Shown piece after piece: positions 16,511-24,353 of a DNA stretch of 64,000 nucleotides. Every line of letters starts with the position of its first letter. Within the stretch, counting starts at the first letter, position 1. The notes under the pieces are model-generated. The model worked only from the letters and a program-made list of their open reading frames with translations, ran no database searches and was not told where the DNA came from. The translations under genes and the position numbers were made by a program. The stretch is from Polynucleobacter sp. es-MAR-4 (GTDB lineage Bacteria > Pseudomonadota > Gammaproteobacteria > Burkholderiales > Burkholderiaceae): contig NZ_JACVPF010000002.1 of NCBI RefSeq assembly GCF_018882055.1, forward strand, positions 310,001 through 374,000, read 5' to 3'.

Positions 16511-17038
16511 ATGCACGTCAATGAAAAGAACCGCACCCCCAAGAAAGAAGATTTGGATGAGGGGCCAAGCAAATCCGAGCTAAAGCGTCAGATGACTGAG
16601 CGCCAAAAGCTGGCCGAGGTTCTGGCAGCATTGAGTAGTGATGCTTTAAAGACTATTCCCCTGGATGAGGCTATTAAGGCTGCTATTGCAGAAACGAACA
16701 AGATTAAGAGTTTTGAGGCAATTCGTCGACACAAGCAATACCTTGGCAAACTCATGCGTTTCTTGGATGAAGAAGAGCTTGATGCTATTCAAAAGCGTTT
16801 GGATGCAATTCAGGGTGTTAGCAAAGCAGAGACTGCAAAGCTCCACCATTTAGAGTCTTACCGTGATCGCTTAATTGCGAATGATGAAACCTTTACCAAG
16901 ATGATTGAGCAATATCCCGATATGGATATTCAGAACATGCGCACCCTCATCCGTAACGCCCGCAAAGAAAAAGAAAGTAATAAACCTCCTAAGGCTTATC
17001 GAGAAATCTTTCGCGTCTTAAAAGATATGGGTATTTAA
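16511..17038 (+). CDS. darP: Ribosome-associated protein DarP (YjgA, DUF615)
   Basis: This 175-residue, highly charged, all-helical protein contains the DUF615 features: PSKSELKRQMTERQKL near residue 20, FEAIRRHKQYLGKLMR near 74-89 and a C-terminal YREIFRVLKDMG. The E. coli homologue DarP binds the 50S subunit and helps late peptidyl-transferase-centre maturation. It stands alone, divergent from the GMC gene and convergent with the PIN toxin. The assignment rests on overall similarity and size. Confidence 0.85.
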   Translation: MHVNEKNRTPKKEDLDEGPSKSELKRQMTERQKLAEVLAALSSDALKTIPLDEAIKAAIAETNKIKSFEAIRRHKQYLGKLMRFLDEEELDAIQKRLDAIQGVSKAETAKLHHLESYRDRLIANDETFTKMIEQYPDMDIQNMRTLIRNARKEKESNKPPKAYREIFRVLKDMGI

Positions 17039-17040
17039 AA

Positions 17041-17625
17041 TTAGATTAACTCTACCGCGTCTTTTAACTTATCAGCAAAACCTACTAAACCAACTCGTTC
17101 TAATAACGCTATAAATTCTTGCGCCGTCTTAGGTGGATTTTTAAATCTCGCGCGTATATGTTTTATAGATGTTAGCGCCAGAACCGGTTCCAGAGTGAGT
17201 TGTAAAGAAATAAAATCATCTGGATGCAAAACCTCTATCCCCCTCTTTTCCATTTCTAAAAACGGAAAATCTTTTGTATTAAACGTAACAATGCAGTCTG
17301 CATGCCCCGCTATTGCAGCGGCCAAAACGTGGCGATCCTTTGGGTCAGGTAGATCCAATATCTCTATTAAATCTAGATAGCGTTCTTCTTCAATTTCCCA
17401 GTCGGGAATCGCAGCGTGCAAGGCATCCAATCTTCTGGATGCTTGCTCTTGAGAAAAGTTTTGATAGTTTTTCAGAAGGGCGCCTACCCACTCCACATCT
17501 ATTCGCCTAGTCCATTTAGCAGTGTACAAACCATCAACTGCCAGCTGGGCCAGAACGTTAGTAACTGTAATTGGGTACATCACGCAAGCATCGAGCACGG
17601 CGATATATCTTGATGACCCTGCCAT
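17041..17625 (-). CDS. PIN-domain toxin of a type II toxin-antitoxin pair
   Basis: A 194-residue PIN-domain protein. The acidic active-site residues visible are Asp12 (AVLDACVMYP), the DLPDPKDRHVLAAAI segment (Asp94/Asp97) and IVTFNTKDF (about 112-119). Such proteins are Mg-dependent ribonucleases, usually cleaving tRNA or mRNA. The C-terminus (about 140-194) is longer than in small VapC toxins. The upstream gene ends two bases before this ATG and encodes a DNA-binding partner, the usual antitoxin-first order. Confidence 0.8.
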   Translation of the reverse strand: MAGSSRYIAVLDACVMYPITVTNVLAQLAVDGLYTAKWTRRIDVEWVGALLKNYQNFSQEQASRRLDALHAAIPDWEIEEERYLDLIEILDLPDPKDRHVLAAAIAGHADCIVTFNTKDFPFLEMEKRGIEVLHPDDFISLQLTLEPVLALTSIKHIRARFKNPPKTAQEFIALLERVGLVGFADKLKDAVELI

Positions 17626-17627
17626 TC

Positions 17628-18104
17628 TTACTCAATACCCAACTCTTGGGATTGATTGGTTAGGTCCTGCATGGCAAGCTCTTGAGCTTCTCGCATTTTG
17701 TCTTTGTAAGCCATTAAATCTTCATGACTCACCCTTCGATGAGAGCCAACCATACGAAAAGGGATCTTTCCCTCTTTAAGTAACTTCGATAAGAATGGTC
17801 TTGAGACCTGCAATAAATGCGCTGCTTGCACTGTTGTTAGCTCGTGGTCTTTAGGCATCAACAAAATTGTTTTACCCTCAGCCATAGCACCTAAGGTTTT
17901 GGCAATAAAACGCAATACCTTTGGTGGAAGCTCGAGTACTGGCGTGTCTTTATCTATGACAGCTTTTGCATCCGATAAGAGTGCAATTTTTCCCGCTCTT
18001 GAATGATCGAGGGCAGCCATAATGCAACGCTGAGCTGAGCGGACCAATACCGATTCCCTCTCACTCAAAACTGGCTCTTCAACGCTTTTATCTAAAACTG
18101 TCAT
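17628..18104 (-). CDS. Excisionase-type HTH antitoxin
   Basis: This protein has 158 residues from the ATG at 18104, which has GAGG five bases upstream; a GTG two codons earlier is less likely. The C-terminal part holds an excisionase/MerR-like helix-turn-helix (ELTTVQAAHLLQVSRPFLSKLL, about residues 88-110), with a wing KIPFRMVGSHRRVSHEDL. It would bind its own promoter and neutralise the PIN toxin encoded two bases downstream. The N-terminal 85 residues are helical and not recognised. Confidence 0.75.
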   Translation of the reverse strand: MTVLDKSVEEPVLSERESVLVRSAQRCIMAALDHSRAGKIALLSDAKAVIDKDTPVLELPPKVLRFIAKTLGAMAEGKTILLMPKDHELTTVQAAHLLQVSRPFLSKLLKEGKIPFRMVGSHRRVSHEDLMAYKDKMREAQELAMQDLTNQSQELGIE

Positions 18105-18190
18105 TTGCACCTCGTCACCCAGAACTTATTTAATACAGCTAACACGTAGCGCTATTTTAAACCATTAAGTGAAATAAAAGAAATAACTGA

Positions 18191-18391
18191 AATATCTGTA
18201 ATGACGATAGGGTTACACGAACCATCCATTTCTCAAAAGACAAAACCACCCGAAGGTGGTCTGTCGCCCAAAAAGCAATCGGTTCTAACGAGTGGTTATT
18301 GGGTGAGTTGTGCGTGAATTATGCGCCTTTTGAAGATCAAGAAATTCACCTAAATATTGAATGGTTTTCAACCGGTAAATATAAAAAATAA
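18191..18391 (+). pseudogene. Open frame without start codon, possible gene remnant
   Basis: A frame of 66 codons runs from just after a TGA at 18188 to a TAA at 18389. It has no usable ATG, GTG or TTG near its beginning. The composition looks protein-like: it includes SVAQKAIGSNEWLLGELC, NYAPFEDQEIHLNIEWF and STGKYKK. It may be the 3' end of a gene whose beginning was deleted. It lies between the antitoxin promoter and the acyltransferase gene. I do not recognise the family, and it could still be chance. Confidence 0.3.
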
Positions 18392-18395
18392 TCTT

Positions 18396-19472
18396 CTAAA
18401 TTTTTAACTTCGTCGAAGGAAGCTCTACCCAGTGATACATGTAGCTAGCAGCAATCGTGCTACACACCACAACTCCCAGCATGAGACTGATTGCAATCAA
18501 CCCACTCTCATGAGCGTGCATCCCAGTGGCAATGTAGAGCGTATTCGCTAGCAAGATAAAGGCAAAGTGAATTAAGAAGGCGCAGTATGAGCGGGGGCTG
18601 GCCCAAGCAATTGCGCGCAATATTGATGCCTTCAATCTAGACGCTGCGAGCCCGATATCAGGATAGGTCGTATTGCCCCATACAAACAATAGTAAGGCTA
18701 CAAACCAAGCTAAGAAGTTACGCAACCACACTTGCTGCAATGTGGAAACCGCAATGAGCACCCCGATAGCAATCAGCGCAAACTTGGCTAAGCCTTGAAT
18801 CTTCTTGTCTGAAAAGTTCTTGGCAAGATAAGCTAATACGCCTAAACCATAAGAGCCAATAAAGTAGATGAAGTAAGCCTCATACTGGGCAGAGCGATTG
18901 AAGTACAACAAAGAACTCACCGCAACGATGCTGATCAGCCAAATCAAGGCTTGATACGAGGAGAAGGTAAATAGTAGTATTGCCAATACTGAATATAGTT
19001 GCCAATCTATCGCTACGTACCAAGCGCCAGCTGAAATTGAATCAAGACCTAGGATGCCCTGCAGAAAAAAGAGATGAGCTAGAAATTGGCTCAGCGTCTC
19101 TTGCTCACCAACAAATTCATCATTCACCCAATGGCGTGCAATCCAAGCGCAGAGAATAGTAAAAACTAAAGCAGCAATATAAGGTGCAAACAGGCGAAGA
19201 TAGCGATTGATAATGACTCGCAGCAAATTCTGGCTACTGAATTTTGCATTAGCAAATCGCGTGAGTGACTGAGCTGCCAAGTATCCCGCCATCACCAAAA
19301 AGATTTGCACGGCATATCGACCGTACTCAAACAAGAAAGTCATTACTCCCGGCAATACTGAGCGCGCATCTATCGCTATTTGGCCATAACTAGACAGGTG
19401 ATGCAGGATGATGGTTAAAGCAGCGAAGACCTTCAGCAGGTCTATCAACAATAGTGATGAAGTTTGCTTCAA
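18396..19472 (-). CDS. Acyltransferase 3 family membrane O-acyltransferase
   Basis: This 358-residue protein with about ten helices opens with LLIDLLKVFAALTIILHHLSSYG, the acyltransferase-3 signature with its conserved His pair near residue 24. Later helices contain LFAPYIAALVFTI and SYCAFLIHFAFILLAN, also typical. Such enzymes transfer acetyl or other acyl groups to surface polysaccharides or lipids. The first codon is TTG at 19472; no nearby ATG keeps the first helix. It is not in the main polysaccharide block, so its acceptor is unknown. Confidence 0.82.
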   Translation of the reverse strand: MKQTSSLLLIDLLKVFAALTIILHHLSSYGQIAIDARSVLPGVMTFLFEYGRYAVQIFLVMAGYLAAQSLTRFANAKFSSQNLLRVIINRYLRLFAPYIAALVFTILCAWIARHWVNDEFVGEQETLSQFLAHLFFLQGILGLDSISAGAWYVAIDWQLYSVLAILLFTFSSYQALIWLISIVAVSSLLYFNRSAQYEAYFIYFIGSYGLGVLAYLAKNFSDKKIQGLAKFALIAIGVLIAVSTLQQVWLRNFLAWFVALLLFVWGNTTYPDIGLAASRLKASILRAIAWASPRSYCAFLIHFAFILLANTLYIATGMHAHESGLIAISLMLGVVVCSTIAASYMYHWVELPSTKLKI

Positions 19473-19484
19473 AAGGAGTTGTGA

Positions 19485-19664
19485 CTATTTAGATTTAGAT
19501 TTACCCATCAAAGAGGCAAGCATGGGATTACTGCTAGCCAGCTCTTTTTTGGTCTTAGCCACACTCTCAGCTGCCCCAGGTTTGGGTATTTTCTTGGAAT
19601 TCTTCAAACGCTGAGCGGTCGTCAGGGCCAGGTTTTTGTAGAGATCCGTTTTTTTCATGGTCAT
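19485..19664 (-). CDS. Small basic 59-residue protein
   Basis: An ATG at 19664 (or a second at 19658) starts a 59-residue, Lys-rich, Ala/Ser-rich protein. It opens MTMKKTDLYKNLALTTAQ and ends with ASLMGKSKSK. No membrane helix, Cys or signal peptide is seen. It is 30 bases after the HdeD-like gene and 12 bases before the acyltransferase on the same strand. I do not recognise a characterised family; a nucleic-acid or ribosome-associated role would fit the charge but is a guess. Confidence 0.55.
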   Translation of the reverse strand: MTMKKTDLYKNLALTTAQRLKNSKKIPKPGAAESVAKTKKELASSNPMLASLMGKSKSK

Positions 19665-19694
19665 GGTGATGAAATTCCTAAATAGATCTCAGGA

Positions 19695-20273
19695 TTACTT
19701 AGTCAATGAGCGTGCTGCTAGACCCAAGAACAATAATGACCAACCTTGCAAGAGCAATTCGATTGCAATTAACAAGCCCGGCAACCACAAGCTGCTTTCT
19801 GGATAACCGTTCATGATGAGCACGCCCATCAAGATAGAAATCGCAGATGACAATACCAACCAGAACCATTCACGGAAATGACGGTGCTGAAATGCAGAGA
19901 TCAAGCGTAAGAAACCGGTCACAAAAAAGATGGCGGCGAGCCATAAGGTGATTGCCTCTAGAGCCGGGATTGGGAAGGCCCAAGTGTAGATGCCAGCAGC
20001 GATATACAAAACAGCCAACACCATCTGAATTCCGACACTCTTCCAGCCAGATGACTTCAGCGCATGGGCAAACTGCACAGCACCACCAAAGATTAAGAAT
20101 GCGCCCAGCACATTAATTGTCACAAATGAAAATAGTGTTTGGCCAGCGATACCAATCATTCCCAACGCAATAAATAACACTCCCATACCAATGAGAGCGC
20201 CAGGCACTTTAGCAGCGGCGCCCAATACGGCAGCACGGATTTCTTTCACTTGAGTCATGGATAAATCAGTCAT
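19695..20273 (-). CDS. HdeD-like DUF308 membrane protein
   Basis: A 192-residue inner-membrane protein with six helices in three pairs, including ALIGMGVLFIALGMIGIAG (about 26-44), VLAVLYIAAGIYTWAFP and SSAISILMGVLIMNGYP. This matches the HdeD/DUF308 family. In E. coli HdeD belongs to acid resistance; the molecular role is unclear. It is probably co-transcribed with the small basic protein gene. Confidence 0.8.
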   Translation of the reverse strand: MTDLSMTQVKEIRAAVLGAAAKVPGALIGMGVLFIALGMIGIAGQTLFSFVTINVLGAFLIFGGAVQFAHALKSSGWKSVGIQMVLAVLYIAAGIYTWAFPIPALEAITLWLAAIFFVTGFLRLISAFQHRHFREWFWLVLSSAISILMGVLIMNGYPESSLWLPGLLIAIELLLQGWSLLFLGLAARSLTK

Positions 20274-20458
20274 TTGCAGGCTTTCGAAGAAGAATTGGTT
20301 ATGAAAAACTCTATTACCCCTATTATCTCAGGGTTTTAGAGCATAAATCAGGCTAAACAACACCTAAAGCCCAATAGTTGTCCAAGAAAAACGGGTATTC
20401 TTACTTCTTTTATATGGTCAGGCGACTGGCCGCAAGCATAAGAAAGTATTGAGTTGAG

Positions 20459-20686
20459 ATGGATACCACGCTAACTGTTGTTCTTGGCATTGTTGCCATG
20501 TTGCTACCCCTCGTTGTAGGCCGCTTGGTATGGAAGCGCTTTGATCAGTATTTTGGTCGTAATGACGAGGCCTACATGGATAGCCTGGAATATTTCCTGA
20601 AGAAAATTGGCTTCACTATTCTGGTTGCTTTTATCCTTTTGTGGATTGGCATCAGCCTGGTATTTAGCGGCAGCCCAAATTACTAA
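20459..20686 (+). CDS. Small two-helix membrane protein
   Basis: This protein has 75 residues with hydrophobic helices at about 5-22 and 50-68, separated by a charged loop (VWKRFDQYFGRNDEAYMDSL). I do not recognise the family. The next gene, 33 bp on, is also a small membrane protein on the same strand, and a strong terminator follows both. They may form a small operon. Confidence 0.6.
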   Translation: MDTTLTVVLGIVAMLLPLVVGRLVWKRFDQYFGRNDEAYMDSLEYFLKKIGFTILVAFILLWIGISLVFSGSPNY

Positions 20687-20719
20687 TCCGAACCAATCTC
20701 ATTCCCTTCAAGCCAAAGC

Positions 20720-21091
20720 ATGAACGATCAACTCAAATCGATTTTCAATAAAGCCAAGCTGAATTTTGCAGTGCTCGCTAGCATCCTGGTGCTTGCAGTA
20801 TTGGGTAAGCTAACTAACCCCGAGTTCACAAACAGCATCTTTCAAACTGCCGATCAATTAGTTTCAGATCTCATTTTGTTATTTGTGGCAATCACTCTGG
20901 GCGCCTTTATCCCGAACTTCAAATTAGTGGTCTTTGGTGCTATTACCGCCTTTATTGCAGCAGCTGTTGCAATACAGTCGGGAGTCTTTACCTACCTCAC
21001 TATTGATTACTTGTTCGCTGTGCTGATTGTTGTTTTAGGATTTGCTTCTATTGCTAACCTCTATAGGCACTATCGAGAATTTAGCTTCTAG
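20720..21091 (+). CDS. Hypothetical four-helix membrane protein
   Basis: This 123-residue protein has hydrophobic helices at about 15-28, 45-63, 67-88 and 92-112, and a short charged end (YRHYREFSF). No catalytic motif is visible. It follows a 75-residue membrane protein and is followed by a strong terminator. Function unknown. Confidence 0.6.
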   Translation: MNDQLKSIFNKAKLNFAVLASILVLAVLGKLTNPEFTNSIFQTADQLVSDLILLFVAITLGAFIPNFKLVVFGAITAFIAAAVAIQSGVFTYLTIDYLFAVLIVVLGFASIANLYRHYREFSF

Positions 21092-21109
21092 CTATTTTCC
21101 AAGCTAAAA

Positions 21110-21147
21110 AATGAATAAAGCCCCAGTTAATTGGGGCTTTATTCATT
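21110..21147 (+). terminator. Rho-independent terminator
   Basis: A 15-bp perfect stem (aatgaataaagcccc / ggggctttattcatt) with an eight-base loop, 18 bases after the stop of the small membrane protein gene. Confidence 0.88.
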
Positions 21148-21329
21148 TGAGGCGGGCGCTATGATGAACCAGAATCTATCTTTCATATAGGACCTCATGG
21201 GGCCAAAAACAAGCCACTTTAAATAATCCCTAGTCAAATCGCCTTAAAATAGCCCTGTAAAGTAAGTGACTCACTAGCACTCCATATTCAGCAGTCATTG
21301 CCACCCCATTCAAAAAGAATTCCTCACTT

Positions 21330-22358
21330 ATGCAATCTTTAGCCCCCTTACTTAGCCAGACTTGGTTTATCACCTTAATGGCTGTCGCATTAATTGGGGC
21401 GGTCTTATCTGCAGTCCATCATGCAGAGGTCATTGCCCATAAGACCGGTGAGCCATATGGCACCTTAGTGCTCGCTATCAGCGTCACCATTATTGAGGTG
21501 TCACTCATTATTGCCATGATGTTTGCTGGCCATGAAGGCTCACAATTTATCGCTCGTGACGCCGTCTTTGCTACGGTCATGATTGTGGTTAATGGCGTCA
21601 TTGGTATGTGTATTTTTATGGGCGGCTTTAAGCATCATGAAATGACTTTCCGCAACGAGGGGACAAATTCTGCGCTAGCAGTCCTCACAGCATTAGCAAC
21701 TTTTATTCTGGTGATGCCCATAGTCACTATCAGCACTCCAGGGCCAGACTTCACGAAGAGTCAACTTGCATTTGCGGGTATCGCCTCTTTTGCTTTGTAC
21801 GGCGCATTTATATTCTTTCAAACAGTGAGTCATCGCGACTACTACCTGCCAAAAGCCCAGGATCAAAAAACTGATAGCGATGCTCATGCAGACAAGCCCA
21901 GCAATCTCAAGACTGGTGTCAGCGTCTTTCTGCTGCTGCTTTCTCTTGCGATAGTGGTCGGCTTAGCTGAAGCACTCAACCCATCAATTGAGGCGGGTGT
22001 TAAAGCAGTTGGTGCACCTAAAACAGTAGTGGGTATTGCCATTGCAATGCTGGTTCTAATGCCTGAGGGATATGCAGCAATCCGAGCAGCTAGAGCCAAT
22101 CGATTACAAAGCAGTCTAAATTTAGCACTGGGATCAGCTCTAGCCAGTATTGGCTTAACTATTCCCACGGTAGCTGCATTTGCGATCTTCTTTGATTTAC
22201 CAATCAGTCTTGGCATTAGCAGCTTAAATATGACACTAATGTACTTGTCATTCTTTATTGGCGCACTCACACTGGCCATTGGAAGAACCACCCTGCTGCA
22301 GGGTGTGGTGCATTTGATTATTTTCTTTGAGTATCTTTTCTTGAGTTTGGTGCCCTAA
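21330..22358 (+). CDS. chaA: Calcium/sodium:proton antiporter (ChaA-like)
   Basis: This 342-residue protein has about eleven helices. It contains the two alpha repeats of the CaCA superfamily: SVTIIEVSLIIAMMFAG near residue 51 and VLMPEGYAAIRAARANRLQ near 242, each with the conserved acidic residue. Its overall length and the GEP.GTLVLAISVT start fit ChaA, which exports Ca, Na or K ions in exchange for protons. It stands alone, and ion preference is not decided by sequence. Confidence 0.85.
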   Translation: MQSLAPLLSQTWFITLMAVALIGAVLSAVHHAEVIAHKTGEPYGTLVLAISVTIIEVSLIIAMMFAGHEGSQFIARDAVFATVMIVVNGVIGMCIFMGGFKHHEMTFRNEGTNSALAVLTALATFILVMPIVTISTPGPDFTKSQLAFAGIASFALYGAFIFFQTVSHRDYYLPKAQDQKTDSDAHADKPSNLKTGVSVFLLLLSLAIVVGLAEALNPSIEAGVKAVGAPKTVVGIAIAMLVLMPEGYAAIRAARANRLQSSLNLALGSALASIGLTIPTVAAFAIFFDLPISLGISSLNMTLMYLSFFIGALTLAIGRTTLLQGVVHLIIFFEYLFLSLVP

Positions 22359-22430
22359 AGAGGCGCACAAGTGATTCAATAAGGAGCGTTAAAGCCATGA
22401 AATACTGACAATGAAAACAGTATTACTATT

Positions 22431-22436
22431 TATAAT
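22431..22436 (+). promoter_or_regulatory. -10 hexamer close to the start codon of the WecA-like gene
   Basis: TATAAT ends six bases before the ATG at 22443, and no Shine-Dalgarno is present. If used, transcription would start at or next to the ATG and give a leaderless mRNA. No good -35 hexamer lies at the ideal distance (ctgaca at 22405 is 20 bp away). Confidence 0.3.
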
Positions 22437-22442
22437 CAAATC

Positions 22443-23522
22443 ATGATCAGTTTATTGCTCGCCTTTTTTACCTCTTTTATCTCCACGATACTCATTATTC
22501 GCACCCAAAAACTACATGGGGCAATCAGCGGCGACAAGGATTTTGATGGGCCACAAAAATTTCATACTAAAACTGTTCCCCGAATCGGTGGTTTAGCAAT
22601 TGGTTTAGGTATTTTTGCATCCATTGCCATTAACCATCAAATCACCCCCCAAGGTTATGAAAAATTCCTAACATTGTTTTGTGCGCTGCCTGCTTTCGGC
22701 ATTGGTTTAACAGAAGATCTCACCAAAAAAGTTAGTGTTCGCATTCGCCTTATTTTTACTGCCTTTGGCGCGTTGCTTGCCTCCCTCTTTTTGAATGCAC
22801 TAATCACTAGGCTAGATATTCCTGGTATTGATTTGGCGCTCACCGTGCCAGTCATCGCAATGATTTTTACTATCTTTGCCGTCACCGGGCTTGCTAATGC
22901 TTACAACATCATTGATGGGTTTAACGGGCTGTCTAGCATGGTGGGCATCATCACCTTATTAGCACTCGGATATATGGGCATCAAGTTTGGGGATACAACC
23001 ATTATCTTCTTGAGCTTTGCTATGGCCAGCGCAATTCTGGGATTCTTTGTGCTTAACTATCCTAGAGGGCTCATATTCTTGGGGGATGGTGGCGCCTATC
23101 TGATTGGATTTTGGGTAGCGATACTAAGCGTGCTATTGGTAAGTCGTCATCCAGAAATTTCTCCATGGTTTGCATTAATGGTCAATGCATACCCAATCAT
23201 GGAAACCTTATTCACTATATACCGCAGAAAATTTCATCAAGGAAAAAGTCCGGGCCACCCAGATGGAATTCATTTTCACTCACTCATTTTTAGACGTATT
23301 CTGAATAGAACACGCATCAATACCGAATTGGATTGGTTTAATGCTAACTCAAGAACATCACCATATTTATGGATACTGAGCAGTCTTGCAACAATTCCAG
23401 CGATATTATTTTGGCAATCAACCCAGACATTGATTGGATTCTTTATATTATTTACAATTTCTTACATGTGGCTATACAAAAAAATGGTGACTTTCAAAAC
23501 GCCAAATTGGCTGCGCATCTAA
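22443..23522 (+). CDS. MraY/WecA-type polyprenyl-phosphate sugar-1-P transferase
   Basis: This 359-residue, ten-to-eleven-helix protein has the family motifs FHTKTVPRIGGLAIGLG (about 41-57), NAYNIIDGFNGLSS (about 153) and FLGDGGAYLIGFW (about 205), and a cytoplasmic loop HxxxxxH-type segment GHPDGIHFHSLIFRR. It transfers a sugar-1-phosphate, usually GlcNAc or a related N-acetyl sugar, to undecaprenyl phosphate and so starts a glycan. It marks the left border of the polysaccharide region and points away from the large minus-strand block. WbpL-like enzymes are the closest alternative. Confidence 0.85.
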   Translation: MISLLLAFFTSFISTILIIRTQKLHGAISGDKDFDGPQKFHTKTVPRIGGLAIGLGIFASIAINHQITPQGYEKFLTLFCALPAFGIGLTEDLTKKVSVRIRLIFTAFGALLASLFLNALITRLDIPGIDLALTVPVIAMIFTIFAVTGLANAYNIIDGFNGLSSMVGIITLLALGYMGIKFGDTTIIFLSFAMASAILGFFVLNYPRGLIFLGDGGAYLIGFWVAILSVLLVSRHPEISPWFALMVNAYPIMETLFTIYRRKFHQGKSPGHPDGIHFHSLIFRRILNRTRINTELDWFNANSRTSPYLWILSSLATIPAILFWQSTQTLIGFFILFTISYMWLYKKMVTFKTPNWLRI

Positions 23523-23552
23523 AAAATGTCTATGAAATTAGGCATCAAAAAA

Positions 23553-24287
23553 TCAATGACCGCCGCCTTTAGCGATTACTAAAATACCTTTCCAAATCAC
23601 CCAAAGATCCAGGCAAAGCAAGCTAAAAGAAGATCTCTTAAGATATTGGTCTACGTATTCATATTCATAAACCGGGTTACCCATTTCAGATGTGCCCTTA
23701 TTGATATGCCCCAACCCTAAGAGGCCACCGCGAAGTAAAAATCTCGTTACATTTCCTTGTGACCGATCGCGCTCATAATGAAGAACGGATAATGGTCTAG
23801 GTCCCACGATACTCATGTCGCCCTTTAGCACACTCCAAAATTGTGGTAACTCATCCAAATAAAATTTTTTAACGAATTGTCCAACATAAGTACGGCTGTC
23901 GGGGGTCCACTCGGCTGAGTAGGCGATCCAATCATGGCACTTTGCTCCCTCTGGATCGATATACTTTTCTTTAATCAAGCGAATTTTATATTTTGGAATT
24001 ATCTTTCCTGCACTGACCCCGTTGTAGTAAAAAAACATTGGGCCTTTATTCTCGGGAAATATCCAACCCTCAATTACAAATGCAAGCTTAAGAATCAAAA
24101 AGATTGGTAATGATGCTAGCAATAAAAATAGCGCTACCAATTTATCAAAAAAAACTTTAAAAAAACGGGTCGGGAGTGGATCACTTAGCTCAAATAAATG
24201 TGGATATTTAAGAAGAATTTCTTCTGTTGGAGGTTTATATGGAAAAGCTTCCGATGGTTCAGCAATATTTCCAGTTAACTTACTCAT
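23553..24287 (-). CDS. Phosphoglycosyl transferase (bacterial sugar transferase family)
   Basis: This 244-residue protein has one hydrophobic segment (about 44-70), followed by the PF02397 catalytic domain with LDELPQFWSVLKGDMSIVGP at about 143-162. The family attaches a hexose-1-phosphate to undecaprenyl phosphate at the inner membrane. It is shorter than the WcaJ-type enzyme at 51867 and lacks its N-terminal helices. A loop (about 96-130) is longer than in PglC-like enzymes. It is the last gene of the minus-strand polysaccharide block. Confidence 0.82.
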   Translation of the reverse strand: MSKLTGNIAEPSEAFPYKPPTEEILLKYPHLFELSDPLPTRFFKVFFDKLVALFLLLASLPIFLILKLAFVIEGWIFPENKGPMFFYYNGVSAGKIIPKYKIRLIKEKYIDPEGAKCHDWIAYSAEWTPDSRTYVGQFVKKFYLDELPQFWSVLKGDMSIVGPRPLSVLHYERDRSQGNVTRFLLRGGLLGLGHINKGTSEMGNPVYEYEYVDQYLKRSSFSLLCLDLWVIWKGILVIAKGGGH

Positions 24288-24353
24288 TTATCAAATTAAT
24301 TCTATTCATGTTAATTTAAAATAACTTCAGGGCAATAAAGGGAATGATCTGTA

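Noticed and set aside
19408-19614. Plus-strand 68-codon open frame
   Set aside because: It overlaps the acyltransferase start and the small basic protein gene on the opposite strand, which fit the operon better.
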